DNA of 64,000 nt from Tetradesmus obliquus (lineage: Eukaryota > Chlorophyta > Chlorophyceae > Sphaeropleales > Scenedesmaceae). The notes under the pieces are model-generated. The model did no database searches. It was not told where the DNA came from and saw only the letters and a list, made by a program, of their open reading frames with translations. A program made the position numbers and the translations under genes. Positions 10,970 through 23,300 of the stretch are shown in pieces (position 1 is the first letter of the stretch; each line of letters begins with the position of its first letter). Location: assembly GCA_030272155.1 (NCBI GenBank), contig CP126205.1, positions 2,778,501 to 2,842,500 on the forward strand, read 5' to 3'.

Positions 10970-13900
10970 ATGGCCTTGCAGCAGCAATGTAGCAGCAGAG
11001 GTATTAGCAGTAGGCATAGTTTACTAGTTGGCCAGCGCGTGCCCGTTGCCAGCGTGGTGTCACGAGGCAGCAGCAGCACTCGCCAGCTAGTGTGCAATGC
11101 TGTGGCCGCAGATGTCACTGAGGCGGAGGCACGTGGTAAGTAAACATAATGCAGCAATCGGGATCTCGGGATTCAACGGGCGTCAGGGCCTGACGTTGAC
11201 CGGTTTTGCAGCACAAGCAACCATGGAAGCCATGAAGTCCGTGGAGAATGTTGGCTTCGATTACGAGCGTAGCGGGCGTCTGGCGCGTGCTTTCCCCCTT
11301 ACAGCAGTCATTGGTCAGGATTTGATCAAGCAGGCGCTGCTGCTCGGTGCTGTGGACACCCAGCTGGGTGGCATTGCCATTGCTGGCAGGAGGGGCACAG
11401 CAAAGTCAGTCATGGCGCGAGGCCTACATGCGCTGCTGCCACCAATTGAGGTGGTGGAAGGCAGCATCTGCAATGCTGACCCAGATGACCCCCGCGGCTG
11501 GGAGGTGAGGCGCAGCAGCAAGCACAGCAGCAGCGCGTATGCTTGCATGCAGCAGTGCTATCGCACCTGTGGCAGCAACAACTAGCAGCGCATGCCAGCA
11601 GTCATGTGAGCACACAAGTAGTTGTGCACAGCAATTTGGCAGCAGTCTTTCCTGCTTATGTGTTTTATTTGGCGCTTGAGCTGGAGGTAGTGAATGACAA
11701 CAGGCATGTCAGGCCCAGCCTGGATGCATGCCTTCAGCATTTGCTGCGTTGCCATTCTGCAGAAGCTGCACAGCAGTACCTGCCTTGTTCCATTGCATAC
11801 GGTGGTTCATCCACAGCATGTTTTTGCACACGGACAGCTGCCGCATTCGCAGGCCATTGTGCAGCTGGCTTGTCAGCCATGCATTGCCATGATGAACCAG
11901 ATAGGCAGTACATCGTACTGATGCACATTCTGCAACACTGGCAGCTGGACAGCTGGTGTATTGCACATCAGCTGCTGTAGACTACTCTGCACAGGCCACG
12001 GCTCCAACTGCAAGCAAACCCATGCACATGCACTGCTTTTCATTGGTGAAGCGGTATACTTTTTTTTGTCACAGCAAGCACATGCTTTCGTTCGCCCCCA
12101 GGAGCGCTTTGCAACACACTTCACATAATCACCAGCTGTTACCTCGCAGTTTTTTTACTCAAACGCGGGCAATGCCTTTTAGCTTGAACCAAAAGGTTGA
12201 AATGCCTTTTAGCTTGAACCATAAGGTGCAAAAGCAGGAGGGCCTTGCTGAGAAGCTGCCAGCTGGCGAGGTGCCCCGCAACACACTCATTCTCAACCAA
12301 CACCCAAAGCACACACTGCTGCCTGTCTCCCGTTGTTCGTGTTGCCTCACACCTGCTGCTGCAGGAGGGCCTTGCTGAGAAGCTGCCAGCTGGCGAGGTG
12401 CCCCGCAGGATCCGTGAGGCTCCCTTTGTGCAGATTCCCCTCGGCGTGACTGAGGACAGGCTGGTGGGCACAGTGGACATTGAGGCGTCCATGAAGGTGA
12501 GTCACTGCTGCGTGTGTTGGCTGTTGTTCAGTTGCACATGCAGTTGGTGTGGTTTGGGTACTGCTGAACGGTGGACAGGCTGGTGGGCACAGTGGACATC
12601 GAGGCGTCCATGAAGGTGAGGAAGCCGGTGCCACAGTTGAACAGCAGTTTGCATGCATGAAGTGTGGCTGGGTGCATTGTGGACTGAGGACAGGCTGGTG
12701 GGCACAGTGGACATTGAGGAGTCCATGAAGGTGAGGCACTGCTGTGATTCAGTCATGTGCAAATGTGCAACTATTTGTTTTGGATGCGTCAGCTGGGTCC
12801 ATTGCAACTGTATGCGTGACTGAGGACAGGCTGGTGGGGACAGTGGACATTGAGGCCTCCATGAAGGTAAGACGCAACACAAGTTCAGATGCATATTCTG
12901 CCAATTTCAAGTCCCATTGCTGAAGTATGGGTGTCATGGCATGGGTGTTGCAGCCTACCTTGCTGCTCAAAAAGCACAGCGGCATCCTGAATATGCTGCC
13001 TTCGCTTTTCTGATGCCATAATTGCTAATGACCCCATTGTGGCACATTGCACGTATGCAGGAGGGCAAGACGGTGTTCCAGCCTGGCCTGCTGGCTGAGG
13101 CGCACCGCGGCATCATGTACGTTGACGAGATTAACCTGCTGGATGATGGCATCGCCAACCTGCTGCTGAGCATCTTGTCAGACGGTGTCAACACAGTGGA
13201 GCGCGAGGGCATCAGCGTCAGCCACCCGTGAGTGTGAACCTGCTGTTTACTGTCCCGTTGGTTCTGTGCAATTGTTGTGTTTGCGTCCTTGTGTCTCGTT
13301 CCTTGTGTTTGTTGTTGTGCGGATTTGAAGTAAAGGTGTGTGCCATCATGCCTCATGCCTGGTGCTTGAGGTGTTATGTTGACGAGATCAACTTGCTGGA
13401 TGATGGCATCGCCGACCTGCTGCTGAGCATCTTGTCAGATGGCGTGAACACAGTGGAGCGCGAGGGCATCAGCATCAGCCGCCCGTGAGTTTGGTGCTAT
13501 TATATTGATGTCCTGTTATTTCCTGTGCTGCTGCTGCGTTTGTGTCCTTCTCTGTGTTGCATGTGTTTTGTTTAGTCTTACATCACATGTGGTGTGTGGG
13601 CTATCATGCCTAATGCGTGTTGCTTGGAGTGTTATGTTGACGAGATGAACCTGCTGGATGATGGCATCGCCAACCTGCTGCTGAGCATCCTCTCGGATGG
13701 TGTCAACACCGTTGAGCGCGAGGGCATCAGCATCAGCCACCCGTGAGTGTGACCTGGCTACTTTGATGTTTTTCGAGTTACTTTGTTTGCAGCTGTTGTG
13801 TTTGCGTCGTTGTCTGTGGTTCCCGTGTTTTGTTGTGTGGATCCCATCTGAACTGTGCACAACTTTGGGCATATTGAGCATAGTCTTGTGCTTGGATCGT

Positions 13901-14986
13901 ACGTAGACGAGGTCAACCTGCTGGACGATGGCATCCGCCCTGCTGGGCATCCTGAGGATGGCAACTTTACGACGCACAGCATCATCTTCGGTCACGTGCC
14001 TGCAGGTGCCGGCCGCTGCTGATTGCCACATACAACCCTGAGGAGGGGCCGCTCAGGGAGCACCTGCTGGACCGCGTGGCCATCTGCCCATCTTCTTTGC
14101 AGGAAACATGTTAATTCAATGCTGGGGCCTTTTGAAACACTATAGAAACCTTGTGACGGACAGTATTGTATGTGATCATATGCCTGCAGGTGCCGGCCGC
14201 TGCTGATTGCCACATAAAACCCTGAGGAGGGGCCCCTGCGGGAGCACCTGCTTGACCGCGTGGCCATCTGTCAATCTCGTTTGCGAAAACAATATGCAGC
14301 TATCCTGCGACAATGCAAAACATTGTGGAAACCCTGTGAAACCCAAATATGTCTATGATAATGTTTGCCTGCAGGTGCCGGCCGCTGCTGATTGCCACAT
14401 ACAACCCTGAGGAGGGGCCTCTCAGAGAGCACCTGCTGGACCGCGTGGCCATCTGCCTGTCAGCAGACGTGCCGGGCACAAGCGACGAGCGCGTGGCAGC
14501 CATTGATGCAGCAGTGCGCTTCCAGGATTCACCTGAGAAGGTGTTTGAGGAGACACGCGACATGACTGATGGCCTCAACTCATCGGTGAGCAGCAGCAGC
14601 AGCAGCAGCAGCAACAGCAGTGGCGGCAGGAGAGCCTTGGCAGCAGCACTGGCAGAAGCAGTAGCAGCAGCAGCACCAGCAGCACCAGCAGCAGCTGTTG
14701 GTGATGGCAATCACGTATAGGGCCTGCAGGCAGCTTGCAGGAAAGACGGACAAGGCTATCTTGTCCGTGCAGCAGCTGTCCTGGCAACCTAATCAGGGCC
14801 AGCAAACTCACATTCCTAAGCATTATCACTGTGTGCGCAACTTGAAATGTGCTTCTTGCCTATTAGTCAACCTGCTGTTGCTGCTGCTGTCATTCTGCAA
14901 CCGCCAGGTCATCCTTGCACGTGAGTACCTGAAGGAGGTTGATGTTGTGCTGCTCCTGCTTGCTCCTCACGATGATCTTCTTCTTA

Positions 14987-15030
<44 letters not shown>

Positions 15031-18000
15031 AATTCAGGTCATCCTTGCGCGTGAGTACTTGAAGGAGGTCAACATCAGCTCCGACCAGGTCAAGTACCTG
15101 GTGGAGGAGGCGCGCAGGGGCGGCGTGCAGGTGGGTTTGAACGCAGAAGTGACAACAAAAGTAACAACACAGGTAACAGATGTGTTGTAGGTGCATGTGA
15201 TTTTGGTGTGACCAAGCGGACAGCTCCCTTGCTGCACATTGGTCATTGCCCTTGGCCGAACAGAGTCTGCTGCATCAAATAGTTTTCTCCGTCACATGCA
15301 CCTTGGTCTCGTGTAACACCTGGCCCGCTACTCTCACCAACCGCAACGCCTGCGCCTGCAGGGTCACCGCGCGGAGCTCTTTGCGGTGCGTGCAGCCATG
15401 GCAGCAGCAGCGCTGGAGGGCCGCGACAACGTGAACAAGGATGACCTGCGTCAGGCGGTCAACCTTGTTATTTTGCCGCGGTCCATCCTGCTGGACCAGC
15501 CGCCTCCAGAGGACGAGGCTCCACCCCCGCCCCCTCCTCCCCCTCCTCCCCAGGTAAGGTTTGGGGCTTGGTTGGCAAGAGAGCAAAGACAGTACAGCAC
15601 GTGCAGCTGCGGCTAATCCAACAGCTTGCATCACTCTCATCGCCCAGCAAGCTTGCTCAAGCTGTGATGAAGTGCTGCAAGTTGTTTCAGATAGGTCTGC
15701 TCATCAGCCTCTTCTGCACTTTATGTTTTGTACGAAGCGAGCATTGGCAAGCCAGCATACTCCTTGCTTGCGTATTTGCCTGGTTCAAATCTTACGATAT
15801 GCACGATATCAATTGCTGGAGATTAACATGTTAATGTTCTTTGCTTGCTTGCAGGACAACATGGAGGACCAGGAGGAGGAGCAGGACGAGGAGGACAAGG
15901 ACGAGGATAAGGAAGAGGAGGAGGAGGACAAGGACGTGAGCTTTCGAATTTAATTTAATGTGACATTGTTAAGTTATGTTGTTTCGGCTTCACTGCAGTT
16001 TATCAGTGTCACAACAAGTCAGCTTGAGCACGTGCAACCTGTGCCATGAGTGAGGCAGTATGCAAGCCGTCAGCTACGGCACAAGCACTGCGCTTCTTGT
16101 GCACGGCTCGCCTCTCAACTTTGCGATGATGATGCTGTATCCTACACCCGCTGCTGCTTGCAGGAGCCGGACCAGATCCCAGAGGAGTTTGTGTTTGGAG
16201 CGGAGGGCGTCATCCTGGACCCCAGCATCCTCATGTTTGCACTGCTGCTGCTGCGGCCGCTGCTGCTGCTGCTGCTGCTGCTTGCAGGGGCCGGACCAGA
16301 TTCCAGAGGAGTTTGTGTTTGAAGCGGAAGGCGTCATCCTGGACCCCAGCATCCTCATGTTTGCACTGCTGCTGCTGCTGCTGCTGCTGCTGCTTGCAGG
16401 AGCCGGACCAGATCCCAGAGGAGTTTGTGTTCGAGGCTGAGGGCGTCATCCTGGACCCCAGCATCCTCATGTTTGCGCAGCAGCAGCAGCGCGCGCAGGG
16501 GCGCAGCGGGCGCGCCAAGAGCCTCATCTTCAGCGACGACAGGGGCAGGTGGGAAGCATGGGAAGCAGTTTGCTGGTTTTATAACTGTTACTTTGTGTAC
16601 AATGCGTAGTCAGGGCCGCAGCAGGCGCGCCAAGAGCCTCATCTTCAGCGACGACAGGGGCAGGTGGGAAGCATGGAAATCAATTTGCCAGCTTGGACTT
16701 TTGCCGATTGTTCAAATTCACATTATCCAAAGACTGACTGCCAGTGTGCTGCTGGGCCAACAGCGACATTGGAATTTGGCAAAGTCTGCCCTTCTTGCCC
16801 CGCCACACAATTCATCCTTGTTGTAACCCTGTGCTGCACCCTGCTGCTGCTGCTGCTGCTGCTGCTGCCCTGCAGGTACATCAAGCCCATGATTCCCAAG
16901 GGTGACAGGGTCAAGCGCCTGGCAGTGGACGCCACGCTGCGCGCAGCAGCGCCATTCCAAAAGGTGGGCACAGCCACATGATGGTCACATGTGTCACAGT
17001 GAGGGTGATGGCAGCAGCTGGCTCACCAATGCCCAAATTACGCTATTTGTTCATGCCCGCCAACCAACAAATCATCTTGCCAAAAAGATGGCACCAGGAA
17101 GGCATTGACAACGGCATTCACCCGCTACAGTAGTGCTCACAACCTGCAACCACCTGCTCATCATCTAAACTGCCCTGCAGATCCGCCGCCAGGAGGCGAT
17201 TGACAAGGGCACCACGCAGCGCCGCGTGTATGTTGAGAAGCCCGACATGCGCAGCAAGAAGCTGGCTCGCAAGGCCGGCGCGCTGGTGCTTTTTGTGGTG
17301 GATGCCAGCGGCAGCATGGCGCTGAACCGCATGAGCGCTGCCAAGGGCGCCTGCATGCGGCTGCTGACAGAGTCCTACACCAGCAGAGACCAGGTGCGCA
17401 CTGTGTTTGTTACGTATCATTGTGATGCTGACGTTTTGGTTGTGCTGCCGATGGCGAGCTGCACCAGCGTGTGCCTCATCCGCCCAGCAAATCTATTGCT
17501 GATCCCTACCTACAACACTGCTGCTTTGGAAACCCCTGTGACAATTTACTTAAACGCCGCTGTTTGATCTTCAGGTGTGCCTGATCCCCTTCTACGGCAG
17601 CAAGGCCGAGGTGCTGCTGCCGCCCAGCAAGTCCATCATGCATGTTCACATCCTTCAAACCATCTTTCTGTCTTATTTTTGTCACTTCTGTGTCATTCTC
17701 AGGTGTGCCTGATCCCCTTCTACGGCAGCAAGGCTGAGGTGCTGCTGCCGCCCAGCAAGTCCATCAGCATGGCCCGCAAGCGCCTGGACCAGCTGCCATG
17801 CGGTGGAGGCAGCCCCCTGGCACACGGCATCTCGACAGCAGTACGCACAGCCATCCAGGCGCAGGCAAGCGGCGATGTGGGCCGTGTAATGATGGTGCTG
17901 ATCACAGATGGCCGCGCGAACGTGACGCTGGCGAAGAGCAATGAGGATCCTGCAGCGATGGACCCGGATGCACCGAAGCCCACCGCAGACGAGCTCAAGG

Positions 18001-19136
18001 TGCGTTACAACACGCTGTGACGCATTTGAAATGGTATTGAGACGAACGCATCGTGGGTCTGATGTGGAGGAAAGCTCCGGCAGGGCACGGCCTCCCAGCA
18101 GTGGTCTGCCTAGGACGCCGGCTGCAAAGCTGGCAGCCGGTGCTGCATGCTGCCCTTGCCAGCCATTCTTCCACTCAGCACTGGTTGTCCTAACATCACG
18201 CTGCTGCTGCTGCTGCTGCAGGAGGAGGTGCTGGACATGGCCAAGAAGTGCATGGCCAACGGCATCCAGCTGCTGGTCATCGGTGAGTGTGATTATGCTG
18301 CAGGCACAGCTGCTGCTGTTTCTTTGTTTAGACAGCGTGGCACACACATTGCAACGGCATCCACCTGCTGGTCATCGGTGATTGTGATTACACTGTGGCG
18401 CAGCACTTGCAAGCACGGCTGCTGATGCTCACGCGGCGTGACGCAGCACAGCATGCGGCAGCACACAGTGCAGTGGGATATCCGTTTGCTTGACTGCGCT
18501 TGCAACCGCGACATGCATCTTGCAGGTATCTGCATGCAGCAGCGCAGTACACAGTGACGCAAGCAGGAGCAGCTCCTGCTGCTGCTGCTGATTCTAGATG
18601 GATGAGCGATGTGCTGCAAGGCTGCATGTTGCTTTGTACTCCGTGTGCTCCGGTCGATCAAGCTTTCGCTGACAACTGCGTTTCCTGTTTTTGCCTGCAT
18701 TTATGGCTTCCTGCAGACACGGAGAACAAGTTTGTCAGCACTGGCTTTGCAGAGGAGATCTCAAAGGCAGCAGGAGGTGAGATGTCAAGTTTTAGACATG
18801 TCCAGCAGCAGCAGCAGCAGCAACGTCCATAACATGGCTGCTGCACTGTAGCAGGAAGCTCTTGGAAGTGGCAACAATATGCGCGTCAGCAATTTTTCAA
18901 GTGCGTACGCAGCTGCGCGTGTAAGGCAACACCTTCCTGTGTCCGTTGATGGCTTATCTGCTGTGTGTGCTGTCGGCTGTGCAGCTGCCACACTTTTTAC
19001 AAAACGTAGACAAAACTGACCAACACCGTAACTGTTTCTGCTGCTTGCAGGCAAGTACTACTACCTGCCAAACGCCAGCGATGCAGCCATTGCAGCAGCA
19101 GCCTCAAGCGCCATGGCAGCAGCGAGGGCGGGCTAA
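10970..19136 (+). CDS. chlD: Magnesium chelatase subunit D (ChlD), plastid
   Basis: Subunit of the ATP-dependent Mg-chelatase (ChlI/ChlD/ChlH) that inserts Mg into protoporphyrin IX for chlorophyll synthesis in the plastid. Exons: 10970-11135, 11212-11504, 12365-12496, 13061-13227, 14375-14585, 15038-15130, 15362-15553, 15855-15935, 16400-16548, 16876-16963, 17181-17393, 17703-17999, 18222-18282, 18717-18776, 19051-19136; they close at 762 aa, as in plants. Order: Ser/Arg-rich transit peptide; AAA+ module with P-loop-like '[14 protein letters not shown]' and Walker B '[13 protein letters not shown]'; a linker with ten prolines and an Asp/Glu-rich exon 8; and a von Willebrand A domain with MIDAS '[13 protein letters not shown]'. 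The Pro-rich and acidic linker is typical of ChlD and absent from ChlI. An ATG at 10958 would add four residues. Many introns carry copied exon edges. Confidence 0.95.
12227..12412 (+). repeat. Upstream copy of ChlD exon 3 acceptor and start
   Basis: GCAGGAGGGCCTTGCTGAGA... appears at about 12234-12280 and again at 12361-12408. The second is used as exon 3 because only it continues in frame. The copy encodes [14 protein letters not shown] and then diverges. Just before it, a 28-bp unit (ATGCCTTTTAGCTTGAACCA) is itself repeated at about 12172 and 12201. Confidence 0.85.
12449..12870 (+). repeat. Four-fold array of ChlD exon 3 end plus donor
   Basis: The unit GACAGGCTGGTGGGCACAGT...TCCATGAAGGTGAG ends the real exon 3 (about 12455-12500). 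It recurs at about 12574-12620, 12686-12736 and 12823-12870, each encoding [14 protein letters not shown] followed by a GT donor. Confidence 0.92.
13110..13962 (+). repeat. Four-fold array of the ChlD Walker B exon end plus donor
   Basis: About 115 bp of exon 4 (13115-13232), encoding [20 protein letters not shown] onward, including the GTGAGT donor, recurs at about 13374-13490 and 13632-13748, with a shorter, decayed copy at 13905-13960. Spacing is about 259 bp, and the intervening intron text (GTTGTGTTTGCGTCCTTGTC-like) is also shared. Confidence 0.93.
13996..14460 (+). repeat. Three copies of acceptor plus ChlD exon 5 start
   Basis: TGCCTGCAGGTGCCGGCCGC units have the exon-like part starting at 14006, 14191 and 14375, each about 85 bp ([20 protein letters not shown]...). 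The first two stop resembling exon after AICP and AICQ. The third continues as exon 5. Confidence 0.92.
14900..15062 (+). repeat. Two copies of acceptor plus ChlD exon 6 start
   Basis: GGTCATCCTTGC(A/G)CGTGAGTAC starts at 14908 and 15038 ([11 protein letters not shown]). A (CTG)n run of about 40 bp at 14991-15030 lies between them, directly before the used acceptor. Confidence 0.88.
16155..16480 (+). repeat. Three copies of acceptor plus ChlD exon 9 start
   Basis: TTGCAGG(A/G)GCCGGACCAGAT units start at about 16158, 16281 and 16394, each encoding [20 protein letters not shown] and SILMFA. Between copies lies a CTG run that leads into the next acceptor. All three stay open through the exon-like part. 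Confidence 0.92.
16494..16680 (+). repeat. Two copies of ChlD exon 9 end plus donor
   Basis: GGGCGCAGC(G)GGCGCGCCAAG...GGGGCAGGTGGGAAGCATGG at 16498-16562 recurs at about 16613-16677 with the donor retained. Confidence 0.9.
17569..17765 (+). repeat. Two copies of acceptor plus ChlD exon 12 start
   Basis: TCAGGTGTGCCTGATCCCCT starts at 17572 and 17699; each copy encodes [20 protein letters not shown]. The first copy breaks into intron text after CCATCA. Confidence 0.9.
18260..18392 (+). repeat. Two copies of ChlD exon 13 end plus donor
   Basis: GGCATCCA(G/C)CTGCTGGTCATCGGTGA at 18261-18290 recurs at 18357-18383 with the CGGTGA donor context kept. Confidence 0.85.
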
Positions 19137-19537
19137 ACCTCAGGCTCTTCTGGGGTTTAGTCATGGGCTTGGCAGCGTAGGGTTTTGCAGGATGTGTGCA
19201 TGCTGGGTGGAGGGTTTAGCGCGTAGGCGGGGTGTGACGGCTGCGGCGGCGGTTGGTTGCATTGAGTTGACCGGCAGGCAGGGTTTGACGCGTGGAGTGT
19301 GTGGTGTAGGGTTTGACCGTGTGTTTGTTGGTGTACAGGAGCGGATTCGTTTCTTCAGAGAAATTCCGAGTGCAGGTCTGAGGATAAGTGCTGTTCTTTT
19401 TTGCAGTTCACATGGTGCACGGTTCAGGAACTGCAGTGCTTGCAGGAAGCTCGAGACACTGTTTGCGCCATGGATCGGCACTTGAGTTGGCAGCGACTTG
19501 CGCCTGCTGCTGCTGGTCTTTTACTGCCTTCAGCAGC

Positions 19538-19592
<55 letters not shown>

Positions 19593-20393
19593 TTGGTGTT
19601 AAAGCTTTAGCTGGTCAGCAGCACTGCGTGGCTGGACGTGCAGTTCATCAATTTTCCTCAGGCTGGTGGGCAGTGTCTCGTCATGAACAGCTACTTCAGG
19701 TGCACTATGCGCCTAGTCACTGGCGGCCATGCCTGCTGCAAGCACTGTAAATGACTGTGACACGTGATGTATGGGTTTTTACATGTTGTATGATGCTGAT
19801 GCTTGTAATGAATGCAATTCGGCAACTTTCCTTATATGTCGTGGACGCAGTCTTGCAATACGCTGCAGCCACCTGCTGTGCTGGCTGTCCACTGTCTGCC
19901 AGCACAGTGTGCTGTACAGTCAAGGCAAAGTCAACACATGTTGCAGCAAGCCTTCTCGTGCAGGCGCTGACTCTCAACAAACACAATCATCTGCAGCAAT
20001 GAGAGCACGGACAGCGTGCATTCAATCACGTGCTCAGATTTGAGGCAGTGACTGCTGCTGCTGCTAGGTCAAACAGTAGCCGATGCGCATAATGCTCATT
20101 GAGGTGTAGTTTCATACCAGTGTCGGTCTAAGTAGAGTTGACACACCCTGATTCGTCCCTTGCTTCATCCACCGCGTGCGTTAGGGTACGGTAACAAGTC
20201 TGTGTAGACTCGTCCTAGCTGGATACCGGTCAATGAGCGCCACATCAGAAAGCACTAACGCATAAATTTTTCGTGAGTTTGTGGGTGATCGAGAGGTACC
20301 TGCATTCGCGAATCCAGCACTACCGACCTTGTTCAAGAAGAATATGAGTTGATACGTTCACCACACGACCGTTCAGTGACTTACAACACCAGC
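19137..20393. other. ChlD 3' region and spacer, with a (CAG)n run
   Basis: No supported gene. It contains a pure CAG run of about 50 bp (19540-19590) and a TGTAA at 19746-19750 that could end the ChlD transcript. The remainder, to 20393, should include the leader of the next gene. Confidence 0.5.
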
Positions 20394-23300
20394 ATGATGG
20401 CTCAGCAGAGCTTTAGTATTCAGCGCAGGAGTTTCGGGGCTCGCAGCAGCAGGCAGCAGCAGCTGAGGCACTTTGGGCCCTCTACTGTGCAACAGTTCAG
20501 AGCACCATGGCAGCCCCTGCAACCCAGCCCGCTGCAGCAGCGGCACGAGCAGCTGCTTTCAAATCACTCTACGCAGCCTCACAGCTTGCAGCAGCACAGC
20601 AGCAGCAGTAGCAGCAGGCCGCTGCTGCAGCCAGGCGCAGCTGTGCGCAGGTCAACAGCAGTAGCAGCAGCTGCTGCTGCAGGCGGGGCGGGAGCTGCAG
20701 TAGTAGTTCAGGAAGACAATAAGTCTGAGCTTTACAGCTTGATCCACTCAATACCGTACAGGAGGCTGCTGCTGTGGGCGGGCGTTGCAACAGTGGCCTG
20801 GCAAATGCACGATTTCTTTGGGGTGAGTGCAAGGACGCGTAATGATCCGGACAGAGATGCCCTATACGTATACATTCACAAAGTAAAACACTTTCTTAGA
20901 GCCTAAGTGCCAGGATATGTGCAGTTGCAGCCTTGCCACTGTCGCATGAATGCACAGTAACCTTGTAGCAGCTGGCAGCGCTGCTGCGCACAGCATCTCT
21001 GCAGTACGCTTTGAACAGTAGTCACCTCTGCAGCAAGTATGATGCATGTGACGGCATACACAGCCGCAGCGCAATAACAAACGATTGACCGCAGCAGCCA
21101 TTTGCATCAGTCAGGACAATGTCCCCTGCAGCAGTTGATGGCGCCATTGAGGCAGGAAGTGATTGTAATAAGGTGCATCAGCAGGTTGCCAGTCACCAAG
21201 TAAAGCAATCGTGAGCTGACAGGCTCAAGCCTGTGGCGGCCCCTGGTCCTGCGTTTGCGATGGTACAATGCAGCAGCGTACATTTGGGATAGTTGGGAGT
21301 GTGTTGGTGTCTGCTGCGTCGCCTGCGCTGCGCACCTGGCGCACTATGCAGAGGCATCAGCCGTTCGGAGTCCAGTGCCCTGTTCTTCCTAATCATCATG
21401 TCAGCAACATATGCACGCTAATGACACTGGGATGCTGCTGCTTCGAGGGAGCCATACACGTGAAGTAGCAGCATGGTGCCAGCCAATGCAGCTGCAACTG
21501 TGTGCTGGGTCTAAAGGTATCCTACAGACTTCCGACTGCCTGTGCACTTCCATCAACAACAACTATGTACGGCATGCTGCTGCTGCTGCTGCTGCAGATT
21601 GTGATGGGCACATTTATTGTGGCCTTCATAGGAAACTCATTCATCGTCAACACAATCGACAGCCAGCTGCTGCAGATGGTGCAGCCGCAGCGAGACACCA
21701 GGTGACTGCTGTGCGGAAGCAGCAGTCGCAGCAGCAGGAGCACAGCCGTGCTGCATCATGACACTCTTATACGTTTGCAGTTGCGTTGATGATGAAAGCT
21801 TTCGTTGTGGGTGCTGCTTGGGTGCAAGCTCAGAGCACCTCCGTCTTGCAAGTTGATGCCTGACTGCAGCGAGTAGACTTGGCTGTTGCGGCTGTTGATG
21901 CCTGAGGCTGGTGCGAGCAGCAGCAGCAGCAGCTGAGACTATACGGCGGGACATGCTGCCACTGCCTGCTTCATCCTCCGCCCCTGATTGTTACATACGT
22001 GCAGGCGGCGGCTGCTGGTGGTGATCTACTTTGCCATCATCATCGCGTTCATCACGCTGTTTGGCGTGATGACCATCCCCGACATCGTGCGCGAGGGTGC
22101 AGACTTCATCCGGCGGCTGAAGAGCGACAACGTGTGGGTGATCCTGGTGGAGAAGATGCGCCACGGCCTGGGGTGAGTCAGAGGCGATTGCAATTCACTA
22201 ATACGAGCATACATTGTGATGCCTCTTGGGTGTGTGGTGTACGTGCATTGGTAGGTTGCCGGTCTGCACAACGTGTGGGTGATCCTGGTGGAGAAGATGC
22301 GCCACGGCCTGTGGTGAGGTGACTTCCTATGTTTCTGGCATATGGTGCAATGTATTGTATTGCCTTGTTTGCGCCCTGTGTGTTGTGGATGGCGACAACG
22401 TGTGGGTGATTCTGGTGGAGAAGATGCGCCACGGCCTGGGGTGAGTCAGAGGCGATTGCAGTTCACTGATACGAGCATACATCGTGATGCCTTTTGGGTG
22501 CGTGGTGTATGTGCATTGGTAGGTTGCTGGTCTGGAGACTTTGTGGGTGATCCTGGTGGAGAAGATGCGCCACGGCCTGGGGTGAGTCAAATGCAACTTG
22601 ATATTAGTAACAAGGGCATTTATCTGTAGACGTACATCGTGATGCCAATTGGGTGCGTGGTGATCATGCATTGATGGGTTGCTGGTCTGGACAGTGTGTG
22701 GGTGATCTTGGTGGAGAAGATGCACCACGGCCTGGGGTGAGTGCATTAGGTGGCTGCTGGTGCATCGATGTGCAGCAATCCTTCTCGTGTGAGCGCTGTA
22801 TGGGGTTGGCAAATGTGATCTACGTGCGAATCATGTCATGACTGTGGTACGGCTACTGCCAATGTTTCAGGCATATGACGCAATGTGTTGTAGTGCCTTG
22901 TTTGCGGCCTGTGTGTTGTGGGTGGCGACAACGTGTGGGTCATCCTGGTGGAGAAGATGCGCCACGGCCTCGGGTGAGTGAGTCGGGTATGTGATGTCTG
23001 CAACACCCTGCTTTTGTGTGTCCAATGCCTTGATAGTTTGCTGGTCTGAACAACGTGTGGGTTGTCCTGTTATGTATTGGAAATGCTCCTCGGTTTGGGT
23101 TGAAGCGGCTGTTCTTTCATCACCTCTGCTGCTTTCTGCACTGTCTGCCTCTATGCTTGCTTGCAGCAGTCAAGAGATGGAGAGCCTGGAGCGCTTTGTC
23201 ATGCTGCTATGCGCTGCTGACTGCTGCTGCTGCTGCTCTGTTTTGCAGCGAGGTGGTGATGGAGAGCTTGGAGCGCTTCGTCATGCTGGCCACCAGCAAC

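Noticed and set aside
12449-14460. CRISPR-like array
   Set aside because: Units are regularly spaced but encode ChlD exon edges with splice sites. Unit lengths are too long and spacers are related to one another.
16155-16550. Mutually exclusive tandem exons in ChlD
   Set aside because: The extra copies keep only one splice edge and then fade into intron text, so they are not complete alternative exons. I treat them as exon-edge duplications.
22327-22812. 161-aa minus-strand frame rich in His/Pro repeats
   Set aside because: It is the antisense of the six-fold donor array in the AI-2E gene; its repetitive look comes only from that array.
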